A stretch of 64,000 nucleotides of DNA from Apibacter raozihei. Lineage in GTDB: Bacteria > Bacteroidota > Bacteroidia > Flavobacteriales > Weeksellaceae. Numbering within the stretch: the first letter of the stretch is position 1; each line of letters starts with the position of its first letter. The DNA is taken from contig NZ_CP034930.1 of assembly GCF_004014855.1 (NCBI RefSeq), positions 1,426,001 to 1,490,000 on the forward strand, in the 5' to 3' direction. The notes beneath the pieces are model-generated. The model was given only the letters and a program-made list of their open reading frames with translations, was not told the origin of the DNA and did no database searches. A program made the translations under genes and the position numbers. Of the stretch, positions 45,844-55,437 are shown in pieces.

Positions 45844-47282
45844 CCTAGCTCTAATTTATTGTTAACGACATTTGGAAGTTCATATTTATAATGAGTAACG
45901 TATATTAGTGCTTTATTTTTATCACAATATGCTTCAATAAGTTTTTTTATTTGTTTTTTATTCTCCATGTCCAAGCCATGTAAAGGCTCATCTAAAATAA
46001 TTAATGACGGGTTTTTTATGAATACTCTGGCTAGAAGTATCAATCGTTGCTCTCCGGTTGAGACATTTAAGAATGATATATTTTTTAAATGTGAAATTCC
46101 AAATATTTTCATCCATTCCAGAATACTTTCGTTTTGTTTTTCATTACATTTTTTATAAAGACCTATAGTATCAAAAAAACCTGAACCTATAATTTCTTTG
46201 CAACTTACATTTTTTTGATAATATAAGTGCATTTCCGGCGATACATAGCCTATATGCTTTTTTATATCCCAAATACTTTCTCCTGTTCCCCTTTTTTTAT
46301 CAAATAAGGTTATATCATTGGCATAAGCTTGAGGGTTATCTCCAGCTACAAGGCTAAGTAATGTTGATTTTCCCGAACCGTTTGGACCTAAAAGTGCCCA
46401 CTTTTCTCCCTTTTTTACTATCCAATTTAAATTTTTTAAAATAGTACGTGAGCCATATTTAACGGTAACATTTTTAAAAATAATAGCATTAGTATATTCG
46501 TCGTTTTTGTTATTGTTTATTGTTATTTGTTCTTTATTTTGAAAAATATTAGATTTAAATAAATTCATCTGAAAAGATTGATCATTGGTAAATTCAGAAT
46601 AGCTCATTTCAGGTAATATAGTTTTATTTTTTACGGGCAGAATATGAGTAATTACTTCAGGTATGTCATTTATGTCAGAAACTAAGAGAATAATTTGTAA
46701 ATTTCCTATCGTTGTTAAATTCTCCAACACATTTCTCAGAACTTTTCTGGAATAGCTATCCAACCCTATAAATGGATTATCCATGATAAGGAATTTTGGC
46801 TTTGAAGATAGTGATTTGACAATTAAAAATTTACGCAATTCGCCGCTGGAAAGTAAGTTGATCTTTTTCACATTTAAGTCTTCAATTTTAAAAGCAGTTA
46901 CAAGATGTTGTATCCAACTTTGATCTGGTTCTTTACTTAAAATATTCTTAACTGTGGGGATATCTTCTTCTAAACCAGTATTCCATCTTTGCTGATAGTA
47001 GCTATTTTTTAAATCAGCAAGGCTATAAATATCGTGAAATGCTACAAATTTTATACATTTTCTAATATGGATGTTGTTACCGTATTCATCTTTACAATAA
47101 ATTTCTCCTGTTTTCAACCCATATTTACTTAAAAGAATGTCAATAAGAAGGTTTTTGCCACTTCCGTTGGAACCGATGATCGCCCAATGTTCATTTGGTT
47201 TTATTTTCCAGTTAATCGGATTTGAAAAAATTGCAAATTTTTGAAGTGGAACAATATTTTTTAATTCTAATACAGGATTCAT
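45840..47282 (-). CDS. ModF-like tandem ABC ATPase
   Basis: A 480-residue protein with two ABC nucleotide-binding domains and no membrane segments. Domain 1 (about 1-220) has a Walker A GSNGSGKN with Asn44 instead of Ser/Thr, signature LLSSGELRKF, and LIMDNP with Asn169 where the catalytic Glu is expected. Domain 2 (about 255-480) is complete: GPNGSGKSTLL, NVSTGEQRLIL, LIILDEP and a switch His (VTHYKYE). The layout and the HDIYSLADLKNSYYQQRWN segment match ModF-family proteins, named for linkage to molybdate transport but of unclear function. No transporter permease is close by. The first ATPase site is predicted to be inactive. Confidence 0.8.
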   Translation of the reverse strand: MNPVLELKNIVPLQKFAIFSNPINWKIKPNEHWAIIGSNGSGKNLLIDILLSKYGLKTGEIYCKDEYGNNIHIRKCIKFVAFHDIYSLADLKNSYYQQRWNTGLEEDIPTVKNILSKEPDQSWIQHLVTAFKIEDLNVKKINLLSSGELRKFLIVKSLSSKPKFLIMDNPFIGLDSYSRKVLRNVLENLTTIGNLQIILLVSDINDIPEVITHILPVKNKTILPEMSYSEFTNDQSFQMNLFKSNIFQNKEQITINNNKNDEYTNAIIFKNVTVKYGSRTILKNLNWIVKKGEKWALLGPNGSGKSTLLSLVAGDNPQAYANDITLFDKKRGTGESIWDIKKHIGYVSPEMHLYYQKNVSCKEIIGSGFFDTIGLYKKCNEKQNESILEWMKIFGISHLKNISFLNVSTGEQRLILLARVFIKNPSLIILDEPLHGLDMENKKQIKKLIEAYCDKNKALIYVTHYKYELPNVVNNKLELG

Positions 47283-47427
47283 AACATCTAATTATTAAAA
47301 ATTTAATTTTTATTATTGTGTTGTCAAAACATACAAAAGAACTAACTATATTATAATAAATTTTATGTTTTTAGCAATAATAGATAAACTTTATATATTC
47401 AGTTCATGTTCATTTTTAATTTGAATA

Positions 47428-47455
47428 TTAATTCATAATCTAAATTATGAATTAA
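47428..47455. repeat. Inverted repeat in the ModF/TonB-receptor gap
   Basis: Perfect 12-bp arms (TTAATTCATAAT and complement) with a 4-bp loop CTAA. It lies 146 bp upstream of the ModF-like start codon. The 424-bp gap also has a plus-strand TAACTTTG box at 47514-47521 with no gene after it, only the hairpin at 47665-47701. Operator or RNA hairpin; nothing else is evident. Confidence 0.35.
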
Positions 47456-47664
47456 ATTTAATATTAGAAATGATAGACCCCTGAATTTATGATAAATAGT
47501 ATCGTATTGTCAATAACTTTGCTTTTATCTAAAAAAATGTAACCTGCAATATAGTGTTTAGTTTAATTTAGAAAACCCGAAATCTATTTTGCATTTGCAG
47601 CTTAAGTTTATACGATGGACTTTTATAAGTTAAATTAAGAGTAAATAATAGTTTTAAACTATTT

Positions 47665-47701
47665 AAAAAGGCTTACAAGTAATTCGACTTATAAGCCTTT
47701 T
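47665..47701 (-). terminator. Terminator of the TonB-dependent receptor gene
   Basis: AAAAAGGCTTACAAGT pairs with ACTTATAAGCCTTTT with one internal mismatch and a 6-nt loop, 6 bp after the stop codon of the receptor gene. T-rich on the minus strand. Confidence 0.75.
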
Positions 47702-47706
47702 ACTAA

Positions 47707-49845
47707 TTAATAATTGACTGTAAAATTTAATGTTAAATAGCGGCCATTTCCTCTTGCATATTCACTATCTCTGGCCATAATCATTGAAGCGCTCGTATAG
47801 TAAGTTTTATTAAACAAATTTTCAATTCCCATACTAATTTTTGTATTTTTAAATTTATAGTTTGCTGTCAGATTAAAAAGATCAATTGGAAACACTTTTC
47901 CTTCACCTTCGTTAAATATTTCATTGCCATTTTTGTCTATAACAGGTGTAAAACGATCTCTTTTAAAAGTATGTATATAAATAACATTTAATGCAAGATT
48001 TTTGATAGGATTTAATGTGGTGAAAAAAGTAAGTTTAGGTGCTGATATGCTAAGTCCCGACATGTATTGGTTGTAACTTGAAGAATCATCCGTTTTAAGT
48101 TTTCCTTCTAGATATGAATATGTTCCACCTAAAATGATATATCGATTTATTTTTGTATCCATTTGAATTTCCAGACCTTGAATTAACTGTGGGTTTCTGA
48201 CTACCTTCCAAAAACCGTCATTTCCTGCAACTAAATCACTACCTAATTTGGAATGTGACCAATAATATGCCGCTTTAAAGTTAATTTTATCAATAATTTT
48301 ACTTGTGAAACCTACTTCGTAATTGTTAGTTGCTACGGGATCTGTTTCAATTTTGGAAACTACATCGTCTTTTGCATCTCTTAGCACACGGCCTAAATCA
48401 AAAATAGCAAATCCCTGAGAGAATGAAATATACGGGTTAAATTCTTTTGCTGCATAGTATTGAATAGAAGTATTAAATGTAGGTTTGTTATAATTTAAAT
48501 TACCTCCTTGTATAGATGGCCAAACTTGATTTTTTTTATTAGGAATGGTATGATAATCAGGTATTTTTACTAAGATATGATCATATCTGACACCTGTTTT
48601 TAAATTAATTTTATTATAAAAATTAGTTACTGTCTGTAAAAAACCGGCAGTATTATATCCCTTCAATTCCGGAACCCAAAGTCTCCCATCCACAAGAGGT
48701 TGGCTTGTTTCGTCTAGCAAAAAATCTCCTCCGTATAAAACGGAAGTTTTAATATTTTCATTATAATTAATTGTCGTTATAAAATTTAGTCTGGCACCAT
48801 ATTTATTTGCTTTTATAGTAGCTTGTCCTCCAGTTTCTTCCCATCTTGGCTTACTAGGATTGTTTTCTCTATAATCGAAAATGGTATACAAACTTTGTGT
48901 GTAAAAAGAGGCCTCCAAACTCGTATTTTTAAATATATTATTGCTTATCAATTTTATGTAAGCATTATGATTGTATTTTGTTCCTTCATTTATAGCATTT
49001 GGATTTTTTTCTCCGACTATTCCTATTCTTGGTGATTGTAGATATTTCCCGCCAGATGCTACTAAATCAGTATCTTGTTCACTTGAAAAAAAATTGTACA
49101 TAGCTTCTATTCTTAAATTTTGGGTAAATTTATATCCGATTTTAGCTAAAATATTTTTAGACATTACATCGCTTAACCCATATCGTGGAGAAATAAATTC
49201 TCCATTTCCATCAATACCTCTGCCGGAAGTTATTATTCCTGCATTTATTAAATAATCAAAGTTTTTTATATTTCCATAAAGTTGTTGATTAAGTTTGTAT
49301 CCTGATGCATGATCTGATTGTTTTATTCTCGCATCTGTAATGCCTATAGAAGTTTCGCCATTAAATGCTTTATTTGAACGTGACTTTTTAGTTACAAAGT
49401 TTACAATTCCTCCTACAGCACCCGAACCATATAGAGAACTAGCGCCTTCAATAACTTCGATTCGTTCAATCGCGAATGGACTTATGGAACGAATGTCTCT
49501 ATCTGTATTTCTTAATGGCGTTGACTGAGGAATGCCATCAACCATTACTAGCATAGGTCTGCCACGCATGGTTTGTGATCTATTGCTTGTAGTATTTGAA
49601 CTTAGTCCTATGGATGGTACCGCCAAGCCCAGAATTACTGACATATCAGGATTTGATAAAGCGAGTTCTTCAATAGTTTCTTTAGAAATAACAATGACTG
49701 AACTTGCTGAATTTTTTACAACTTCCGGTATTCTGGTGGCTGATATTATAGTTTCATTTAATTCTAACTCTTTAGTCTCTTGAGTGTAGAAGTGTTGATG
49801 GTTAATTAGTAAAATGATACATGCAAAAAAGAGCTTTATATTCAT
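47707..49845 (-). CDS. TonB-dependent outer-membrane receptor
   Basis: A 712-residue receptor. Signal peptide about 1-20. The TonB-box-like start LELNETIISATRIPEVVKN leads into the plug domain (about 30-150), with MRGRPMLVMVDGIPQ and IERIEVIEGASSLYGSGAVGGIVNFVTKK. A 22-strand barrel follows and ends in an aromatic residue context (YLTLNFTVNY). No carboxypeptidase-like N-terminal extension and no SusD partner, so it belongs to the siderophore/heme/vitamin receptor class rather than the glycan class. Flanked by its own terminator. No uptake genes are next to it and no clear Fur site was seen, so the ligand is open. Confidence 0.9.
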   Translation of the reverse strand: MNIKLFFACIILLINHQHFYTQETKELELNETIISATRIPEVVKNSASSVIVISKETIEELALSNPDMSVILGLAVPSIGLSSNTTSNRSQTMRGRPMLVMVDGIPQSTPLRNTDRDIRSISPFAIERIEVIEGASSLYGSGAVGGIVNFVTKKSRSNKAFNGETSIGITDARIKQSDHASGYKLNQQLYGNIKNFDYLINAGIITSGRGIDGNGEFISPRYGLSDVMSKNILAKIGYKFTQNLRIEAMYNFFSSEQDTDLVASGGKYLQSPRIGIVGEKNPNAINEGTKYNHNAYIKLISNNIFKNTSLEASFYTQSLYTIFDYRENNPSKPRWEETGGQATIKANKYGARLNFITTINYNENIKTSVLYGGDFLLDETSQPLVDGRLWVPELKGYNTAGFLQTVTNFYNKINLKTGVRYDHILVKIPDYHTIPNKKNQVWPSIQGGNLNYNKPTFNTSIQYYAAKEFNPYISFSQGFAIFDLGRVLRDAKDDVVSKIETDPVATNNYEVGFTSKIIDKINFKAAYYWSHSKLGSDLVAGNDGFWKVVRNPQLIQGLEIQMDTKINRYIILGGTYSYLEGKLKTDDSSSYNQYMSGLSISAPKLTFFTTLNPIKNLALNVIYIHTFKRDRFTPVIDKNGNEIFNEGEGKVFPIDLFNLTANYKFKNTKISMGIENLFNKTYYTSASMIMARDSEYARGNGRYLTLNFTVNY

Positions 49846-50229
49846 GATTGATATATTTTGATTGTAAATATAATGTTATTTAGAATTATTATAATTAATT
49901 AATTTAAATTTTTAAAATGCCAATCGTTAGAAGTAATTTATTTTAATCTTCAAAAATCTAAAATAATTTTGACTTGATTTAATTAATAAATTATTGTAAT
50001 ATAAAGTGTTAAATATATTTTTATGGGAATAGATTTATAACATCATCAAATAAATATAATATCAAAAATTATAGTAAATGTATAATTATTTTGATGAAAA
50101 TTGCTTTTGCAAAAAGATCTTTTCGATTTTTTACCGTCGATGTAAAAGTATAACGTTTTAAATAACCAAGATTTATGAGATGAGAATAAAGCTCTTAATT
50201 CGTTATCTTTGTCTAAATAATTAAAAGAT
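49846..50229 (+). other. Divergent intergenic region with a -7 box
   Basis: AT-rich sequence between the TonB receptor and the prenyl synthase genes. TATCTTTG at 50204-50211 matches TAnnTTTG exactly, 18 bp before the prenyl synthase ATG. A short palindrome AAAAGATCTTTT lies near 50112-50123. No convincing promoter or iron-regulator box was found for the receptor. Confidence 0.4.
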
Positions 50230-51201
50230 ATGAGTTTTTTAGATAAATATAAAGTACTGGTTGAAGATGCAATTGATCAATATAAATTAAAAGATCAGCC
50301 AGTTCAATTATATGAGCCAATAAATTACATTTTGGGACTGGGTGGAAAGCAACTTCGCCCTGTATTATTGTTAATGGCTTGTGATTTATTTAATGGAGAT
50401 TTGAAAAGTGCTCTTAAACCTGCATTGGGAATTGAATATTTTCATAATTTCTCTTTAATGCATGATGATATTATGGATAAGGCACCTTTACGAAGAGGAA
50501 AAGAAACCGTTCATAAGAAATACGATGAAAATACAGCAATCTTGTCGGGAGATGCTTTATTGGTAAAATCATTTCAAATGCTGGAAGATTTAAATCCGGA
50601 TTTATTAAAATCTTGTTTTTTGTTGTTTACGAAAACAGCGCTGGGTGTTTGTGAGGGACAACAATATGATATGAACTTTGAGAGGCAACAAGCTGTATCT
50701 TTTGATGAATACATTCATATGATATCAGGTAAAACAGCTGTTTTATGTGCCTGTTCACTTAAAATGGGATCAATAATTGCTAAAGCAGATGATGAAAATG
50801 CAGATTATATGTATGAGTTTGGGCGATATTTAGGGATTGCTTTTCAATTAATGGATGATTATCTGGATGTGTTTGGTGTCGTAAACAAAGTAGGGAAAAA
50901 ACATGCTGGGGATATTACAGAAAATAAAAAAACCGTACTTTATTTATTAGCTGTTCAAAATGCAGACGAAAAACAATTGGAAAGACTTACTTATTGGTTT
51001 TCCCGTATTGATGATTCCATAGAAAAAATTTCAGAAGTTATAAAAATTTATAAAGAATTAAAAATTGATGATCAGTGCTTGGAATTAGTGCGATTTTATA
51101 CTGATAAATCATTCGCGTATTTATCTAAAATAAATGTATCTGATGATAAAAAGAAACCCTTCTACCAATTGGTAGACTATTTACTTGTAAGACAAAATTA
51201 A
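50230..51201 (+). CDS. Polyprenyl (isoprenoid) diphosphate synthase
   Basis: Trans-prenyltransferase of 323 residues. The first aspartate-rich motif is MHDDIMDKAPLRRG (about 77-90) and the second is QLMDDYLDVFG (about 213-223), with GGKQLRPVLLLM (about 38-49) binding isopentenyl diphosphate. Chain length depends on the residues before the first motif (FSLMHDD); without modelling I cannot say whether the product is farnesyl, geranylgeranyl or longer. The product would serve menaquinone side chains or the lipid carrier for cell-wall synthesis. It is followed 9 bp later by a GSCFA gene. Confidence 0.9.
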   Translation: MSFLDKYKVLVEDAIDQYKLKDQPVQLYEPINYILGLGGKQLRPVLLLMACDLFNGDLKSALKPALGIEYFHNFSLMHDDIMDKAPLRRGKETVHKKYDENTAILSGDALLVKSFQMLEDLNPDLLKSCFLLFTKTALGVCEGQQYDMNFERQQAVSFDEYIHMISGKTAVLCACSLKMGSIIAKADDENADYMYEFGRYLGIAFQLMDDYLDVFGVVNKVGKKHAGDITENKKTVLYLLAVQNADEKQLERLTYWFSRIDDSIEKISEVIKIYKELKIDDQCLELVRFYTDKSFAYLSKINVSDDKKKPFYQLVDYLLVRQN

Positions 51202-51210
51202 AATTTTTGT

Positions 51211-52206
51211 ATGATATTTAGAACAGAATTAGAATACAATCCTCAATCATATGGTTTAGATTATACCAGTAATATTTTTACTATGGGATCTTGTTTTGCA
51301 ACTGAAATTTCAGAAAAGCTTGCCTTTTATAAATTTAATGTAAAGCATAACCCTTTTGGAGTTTTATTTCATCCTTTAGCAATTGAAAATGCATTAATGA
51401 GAATTTATTCCAATGAAGAATACCTAGCCTCTGAAATTTATAAATATGAAGATTTATATTTTAGTTGGGATCATCATTCGTCTTTTAGTAGTCATACGGC
51501 TGAAAAAACTCTCAATCTTATAAATAAAAACATACAGGATGCAAATAATTTTCTACAGAATACTGATCTAGTTATTATTACCTTAGGAACTGCATTTGTG
51601 TATCGGCTAAAACAATATGATCTGGTAGTTGCTAACTGTCACAAGATACCGAATACTCAATTCACTAAATCCCTTTTAGCAGAGCATCAGATAAAGACTT
51701 CACTCAAGAATATTGTTGAAATGCTTACTGATATAGGAAAACCGGGAATGAAAATATTATTTACGTTAAGTCCTGTCAGGCATACTAAAGATGGATTAAT
51801 TGAGAATAATAAAAGTAAGGCTAGATTACTTTGTGCTATGCATTCTGTTGTAGACTCATATGAAAATTGCGATTATTTTCCTTCTTATGAATTTATAATG
51901 GATGATTTGAGAGATTATCGTTTTTATAAAGACGATTTGGTTCATCCTAATGAATTTGCCATTCAATATATTTGGGAAAGTTTTCAAAGAGCTCATATCA
52001 CTTCCGATATATATTCTTTAATGCAGAAAGTTAAAAAAGTTAATTTAGCTCTTCAACACCGACCTCACAACACGTTTACGATAGCATATAAAAAATTTTT
52101 GTATAGTATTGTTAAAGATATTCAGGATATTGAACCTAAGCTACCTAAAGGAGCATTCAAGGAAGAGTTTGTAGAGTTAAGAAAAAAAATGAATAATTCA
52201 TATTAA
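51211..52206 (+). CDS. GSCFA-domain protein
   Basis: A 331-residue protein with the family-naming motif TMGSCFATEISEKL (about 25-38). It has an SGNH-hydrolase-like layout: Gly-Ser near the start, ITLGTAFVYR near 117, and DDLVHPNEFAIQYIWE (Asp/His pair, about 239-254). The family is typical of Bacteroidota and may be esterase-like, but no activity has been firmly assigned to my knowledge. It is probably co-transcribed with the prenyl synthase gene. Confidence 0.85.
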   Translation: MIFRTELEYNPQSYGLDYTSNIFTMGSCFATEISEKLAFYKFNVKHNPFGVLFHPLAIENALMRIYSNEEYLASEIYKYEDLYFSWDHHSSFSSHTAEKTLNLINKNIQDANNFLQNTDLVIITLGTAFVYRLKQYDLVVANCHKIPNTQFTKSLLAEHQIKTSLKNIVEMLTDIGKPGMKILFTLSPVRHTKDGLIENNKSKARLLCAMHSVVDSYENCDYFPSYEFIMDDLRDYRFYKDDLVHPNEFAIQYIWESFQRAHITSDIYSLMQKVKKVNLALQHRPHNTFTIAYKKFLYSIVKDIQDIEPKLPKGAFKEEFVELRKKMNNSY

Positions 52207-52221
52207 TTATAAATTAAAAAG

Positions 52222-52932
52222 TTAACTTTTATAATTTCTGGTTATTCTGATTCTAAGTGGGAACCATTTTTTTAGACTATCCAATTGATAAGTTTTCAAG
52301 TTGCACACATTTTTATGGAAAAAAATTATAGAATGCTTTTCCATAGCTTGTAAATAGCCACAATAAATGTTTATTAGAGCAGGTCTGATGGGTGCAAAAT
52401 CAGAATCTGTCATGATAAGGGTTATAGCTGGCGGTGGAATACCTTCTTCATGCGTATTTGTAAAAACTTTATTAAAGTTAGAATAATAATTTGATTTCCA
52501 ATAGATGAATTTTTCTCTAAAATCAATACGTAAAAACCTTTCGCTATGTTGGATCCAATACCCCGAACTTCTGGGTTTGATGATTGATTTTCCTAAACTT
52601 ATAGTGATATTATTAATTTCTGTATAAGGAATAATGTTAAAAGTTACATCTTTTTGATCAAAATGATCAGATTTGTTTGTCCTGATGTTCTTATGAATTA
52701 AAGTAAAATAGGTACCTCCGTTTTTTATGCTATCAAGATCGAATTTTAGATTTTTTTCTTTATCATTAATAATAGATAGCTGGTTTTTGCATAAATTTTT
52801 TTTGTCAAACTTTTCTAAGCTTTTTTTCTCCCAACTAAAAGTTGATCTACTGTTTGAAAAAAAATTATTAGTTTCGGAATTTTTACATCCCAAAATTATC
52901 ACAAGTAAACAAATTAAAGGAAATAGTCTCAT
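52222..52932 (-). CDS. Hypothetical lipoprotein
   Basis: A 236-residue protein with a lipoprotein signal (LLVIILGC, Cys16) and a Lys/Asn-rich, mostly beta-predicted body. No recognised motif. It has a segment IKPRSSGYWIQHSERFLRIDFREKFIYWKSNYY with several aromatic residues. The gene is convergent with the GSCFA gene (15-bp gap) and follows a terminator. Function unknown. Confidence 0.65.
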   Translation of the reverse strand: MRLFPLICLLVIILGCKNSETNNFFSNSRSTFSWEKKSLEKFDKKNLCKNQLSIINDKEKNLKFDLDSIKNGGTYFTLIHKNIRTNKSDHFDQKDVTFNIIPYTEINNITISLGKSIIKPRSSGYWIQHSERFLRIDFREKFIYWKSNYYSNFNKVFTNTHEEGIPPPAITLIMTDSDFAPIRPALINIYCGYLQAMEKHSIIFFHKNVCNLKTYQLDSLKKWFPLRIRITRNYKS

Positions 52933-52988
52933 TGTGAGTAAAATTAATGGTAATAAATGAATTTACAAAAGTATATCAAAGGTTTTAC

Positions 52989-53029
52989 AAATCCTCACCT
53001 ATACCCCAATAGGGTTTAGGTGAGGATTT
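52989..53029 (-). terminator. Terminator after the GIGT-module surface protein
   Basis: 13-bp arms AAATCCTCACCTA/TAGGTGAGGATTT with a further ACCC/GGGT pairing inside, directly after the stop at 53033. Confidence 0.7.
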
Positions 53030-53032
53030 ATC

Positions 53033-54097
53033 TTACCAAAGATCAGATAATAAAACTCTGCAATCCATAGTTGCATTACTTTTATTAGTTAAAACCATAT
53101 TTTTAGGTTCAGCACCTTGCACGTCAAAATTAATAGTATATAGTCCGTGAGTAGGAGTAATAGTAAATGTAGATACCATGTAAGCAGACTGCATAGTCTG
53201 AGCATTTCCTTCAGAATAAACCCCTCCGGTTTGCTGTATAGATACGTGACTTACATTATTAGCCAATGTTATTAGATATTCATCCGTGAAAGTTTTATAA
53301 CTGTTAGAAGTTAATGAACCGCTTATATTAACTCTATAAGCTCTATAAGTAAAAAAAGGGAAAGAAAAAGTTCCTGTTGCTGATAGTACAGAGGTATATC
53401 TTGCTCTTCCCATATTACCAGAGTTATCTCTTCCATTATTAACATACATTGCCTGCCACTTACTTCCCTGCCATACATAAAAATTTTTCCCATTAGCATT
53501 GTCTCCGCTAATACTTGTATTCGTATTATAAACCATCATTCCATCTGTAGCTGTTCCGTCTAACCCCCAGGTAGTTGTTGATGTAAGGCTCACCCTGGGA
53601 ATTAATAAACCTTTCGTTGTAGAGGTTAAATCTAGTATCGCACCTGAGTTAGGAGAACGAACTCCTATTCCTACGTTACCGCCAACTGGATTTAATAGAA
53701 TTGACAGTGAAGTGTTTTTAACAACATCACGTGATTGGAAACCAAATCCATAAGGGGTATTAATATCTGAAAATAAATCCAAAGCGCCGTTAGATGCAGT
53801 GAATGTAGCAATACTGGCTGATGCCTGTAGAGTAGGGATCATTTGGTCACCCGTAACATGTAGTCGTGTAGTTGGAGTGGTGTTGTTGATTCCAAGTCTG
53901 CCATTATTTAGTATAGTAACTAGATTTGCATTACTGGAATTATTTATAGATAGTGCTTTGGTTGCAGCATCGTTACCTTTGGTTAGAATATCCAAAGTTG
54001 CACTTGGAGCTGTTACATTAATACCCACCTGCCCTTTGGAATATTTAGAGAAGCAGAGTAGAGTAATAGTAATAATTAATAATAAAGTTTTTTTCAT
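53033..54097 (-). CDS. Secreted surface protein with tail-fibre-like GI.. modules
   Basis: A 354-residue exported protein. The signal peptide ends near KYSKGQ. Short repeats such as VGINVTAPSATLDI, LGINNTTPTTRLHV and VGIGVRSPNSGAILDL are spaced along residues 22-170; these are common in Bacteroidota adhesin-like or fibre-like proteins. The segment KGLLIPRVSLTST (about 166-178), with GMMVYNTNT and KNFYVWQGSKWQAM after it, matches the module shared with the proteins at 58612-60258 and 60374-60778. The last 130 residues are a unique beta-rich head without cysteines. Exposed adhesive function is inferred. Confidence 0.75.
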   Translation of the reverse strand: MKKTLLLIITITLLCFSKYSKGQVGINVTAPSATLDILTKGNDAATKALSINNSSNANLVTILNNGRLGINNTTPTTRLHVTGDQMIPTLQASASIATFTASNGALDLFSDINTPYGFGFQSRDVVKNTSLSILLNPVGGNVGIGVRSPNSGAILDLTSTTKGLLIPRVSLTSTTTWGLDGTATDGMMVYNTNTSISGDNANGKNFYVWQGSKWQAMYVNNGRDNSGNMGRARYTSVLSATGTFSFPFFTYRAYRVNISGSLTSNSYKTFTDEYLITLANNVSHVSIQQTGGVYSEGNAQTMQSAYMVSTFTITPTHGLYTINFDVQGAEPKNMVLTNKSNATMDCRVLLSDLW

Positions 54098-54278
54098 GAT
54101 GTTTATTTTAATAATGAGTTGTTCATTTATAGATATAATATATAGATCAATAATTTTTAATTATTGATTAAATATTTTTTATATTATATTTTTAAACTAA
54201 ATTTAATATGTTTTTTGTGTTAATTTTTAAAGTATCAAATTTAATGCTAATAAGTATATATGAATTAATTTTAATTAA

Positions 54279-54286
54279 TATTTTTG
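54279..54286 (+). promoter_or_regulatory. Predicted -7 element of tatD
   Basis: TATTTTTG matches TAnnTTTG, 13 bp before the ATG. No -33 TTG is seen. Confidence 0.35.
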
Positions 54287-54299
54287 AAAAAAATCTATA

Positions 54300-55070
54300 A
54301 TGAGATTAATTGATACACATACCCATTTATATTCAAATGAGTTTTTATACGATAGAGATGAAGTAATTCAGAGGGCTATAAAAGAAGGGGTAGAAAGATT
54401 TTACCTCCCCTCAATTAATTCCTCATATTATGATTCTATGCTTTCTTTGAAAAATGATTATCCTGAAAATATTTTTTTAATGATAGGGCTACATCCTTGT
54501 GATGTAAAATACGAATCTTATACGGAGGAACTTTTATTTGTTAAAAATAAGCTAAAAGAAGGTAAATTTGCTGCTATAGGGGAAATTGGAATTGACTTAT
54601 ATTGGGATAAATCGACATTAGCCATACAACAAGATGCTTTCAGAAAACAAATTTGTCTGGCTAAAAAATATAAGTTACCCATAGTTATACATGTAAGAGA
54701 TGCATTTGAAGAAATTTTTGAAATTCTGAGAGAAGAAAATTCTCCTGAATTGTATGGTATTTTACATTGTTTTTCGGGTACTTTAGAACAGGCTTTAGAA
54801 GCAATTAGCTTAGGATTTAGTTTAGGAATTGGTGGGGTTGTTACCTTTAAGAATGGTAAAATAGATCAATTTTTAAAAGAAATTCCGTTAGATAAGATTG
54901 TACTAGAGACAGATTCCCCTTATTTAGCCCCCGTGCCTTTCAGGGGTAAAAGGAATGAGTCATCGTATATAAAGTTGGTAGTTGATAAACTTTCTGATAT
55001 TTATGAAGTTTTGCCTGATAAAATAGCAGATATAACCACAATGAATGCTTTAAAAATTTTTAAGATGTAA
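54300..55070 (+). CDS. tatD: TatD-family metal-dependent hydrolase
   Basis: Metal-dependent deoxyribonuclease-type TIM barrel of 256 residues. Metal ligands: DTHTHLYSNEF (His-x-His, about 5-15), GEIGIDLYWD (Glu about 96), IVIHVRDAFEEI (His about 131), ILHCFSG (His about 156) and ETDSPYLAPVPFRGKRNES (Asp about 207). Members repair or degrade DNA, or act on D-aminoacyl-tRNA. Single gene between a surface protein and a terminator. Confidence 0.92.
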   Translation: MRLIDTHTHLYSNEFLYDRDEVIQRAIKEGVERFYLPSINSSYYDSMLSLKNDYPENIFLMIGLHPCDVKYESYTEELLFVKNKLKEGKFAAIGEIGIDLYWDKSTLAIQQDAFRKQICLAKKYKLPIVIHVRDAFEEIFEILREENSPELYGILHCFSGTLEQALEAISLGFSLGIGGVVTFKNGKIDQFLKEIPLDKIVLETDSPYLAPVPFRGKRNESSYIKLVVDKLSDIYEVLPDKIADITTMNALKIFKM

Positions 55071-55091
55071 ATCAGTAAATATTATTTATAA

Positions 55092-55119
55092 AAAAATCCG
55101 GTGAAATCACCGGATTTTT
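55092..55119. terminator. Bidirectional terminator, tatD / rpmA
   Basis: Stem AAAAATCCGGTG/CACCGGATTTTT with loop AAAT between convergent genes. Confidence 0.88.
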
Positions 55120-55141
55120 ATTTTTTATAATATCTTACTAC

Positions 55142-55408
55142 TTATGCTTGAGCTTCACTTGTTTGAATTGAAACATAAGAGCGATTATTTTGTTTTTTTC
55201 TAAAAACAACTACTCCATCAACAAGAGCAAATAAGGTATGGTCTTTACCTATCCCAACATTATCTCCTGGGTGGTGTACAGTACCTCTTTGTCTTACTAA
55301 GATGTTACCTGCTTTGGCTTCTTGACCTCCGAAAATCTTAACTCCTAATCTTTTGGAATGTGATTCTCTACCGTTTTTGGAGCTACCAACCCCCTTCTTG
55401 TGTGCCAT
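55142..55408 (-). CDS. rpmA: 50S ribosomal protein L27
   Basis: An 88-residue L27. It starts [20 protein letters not shown], with the usual N-terminus lying near the peptidyl-transferase centre, and includes [17 protein letters not shown]. No Firmicutes-type cleavable N-terminal extension. Follows rplU by 29 bp. Confidence 0.97.
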   Translation of the reverse strand: MAHKKGVGSSKNGRESHSKRLGVKIFGGQEAKAGNILVRQRGTVHHPGDNVGIGKDHTLFALVDGVVVFRKKQNNRSYVSIQTSEAQA

Positions 55409-55437
55409 TCTGTTACTATTTCTTAATTAAAATTTTG

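Noticed and set aside
50112-50123. AAAAGATCTTTT as a third copy of the norB operator
   Set aside because: The half-sites abut without the 8-bp spacer and sequence outside does not match, so it is probably chance in AT-rich DNA.
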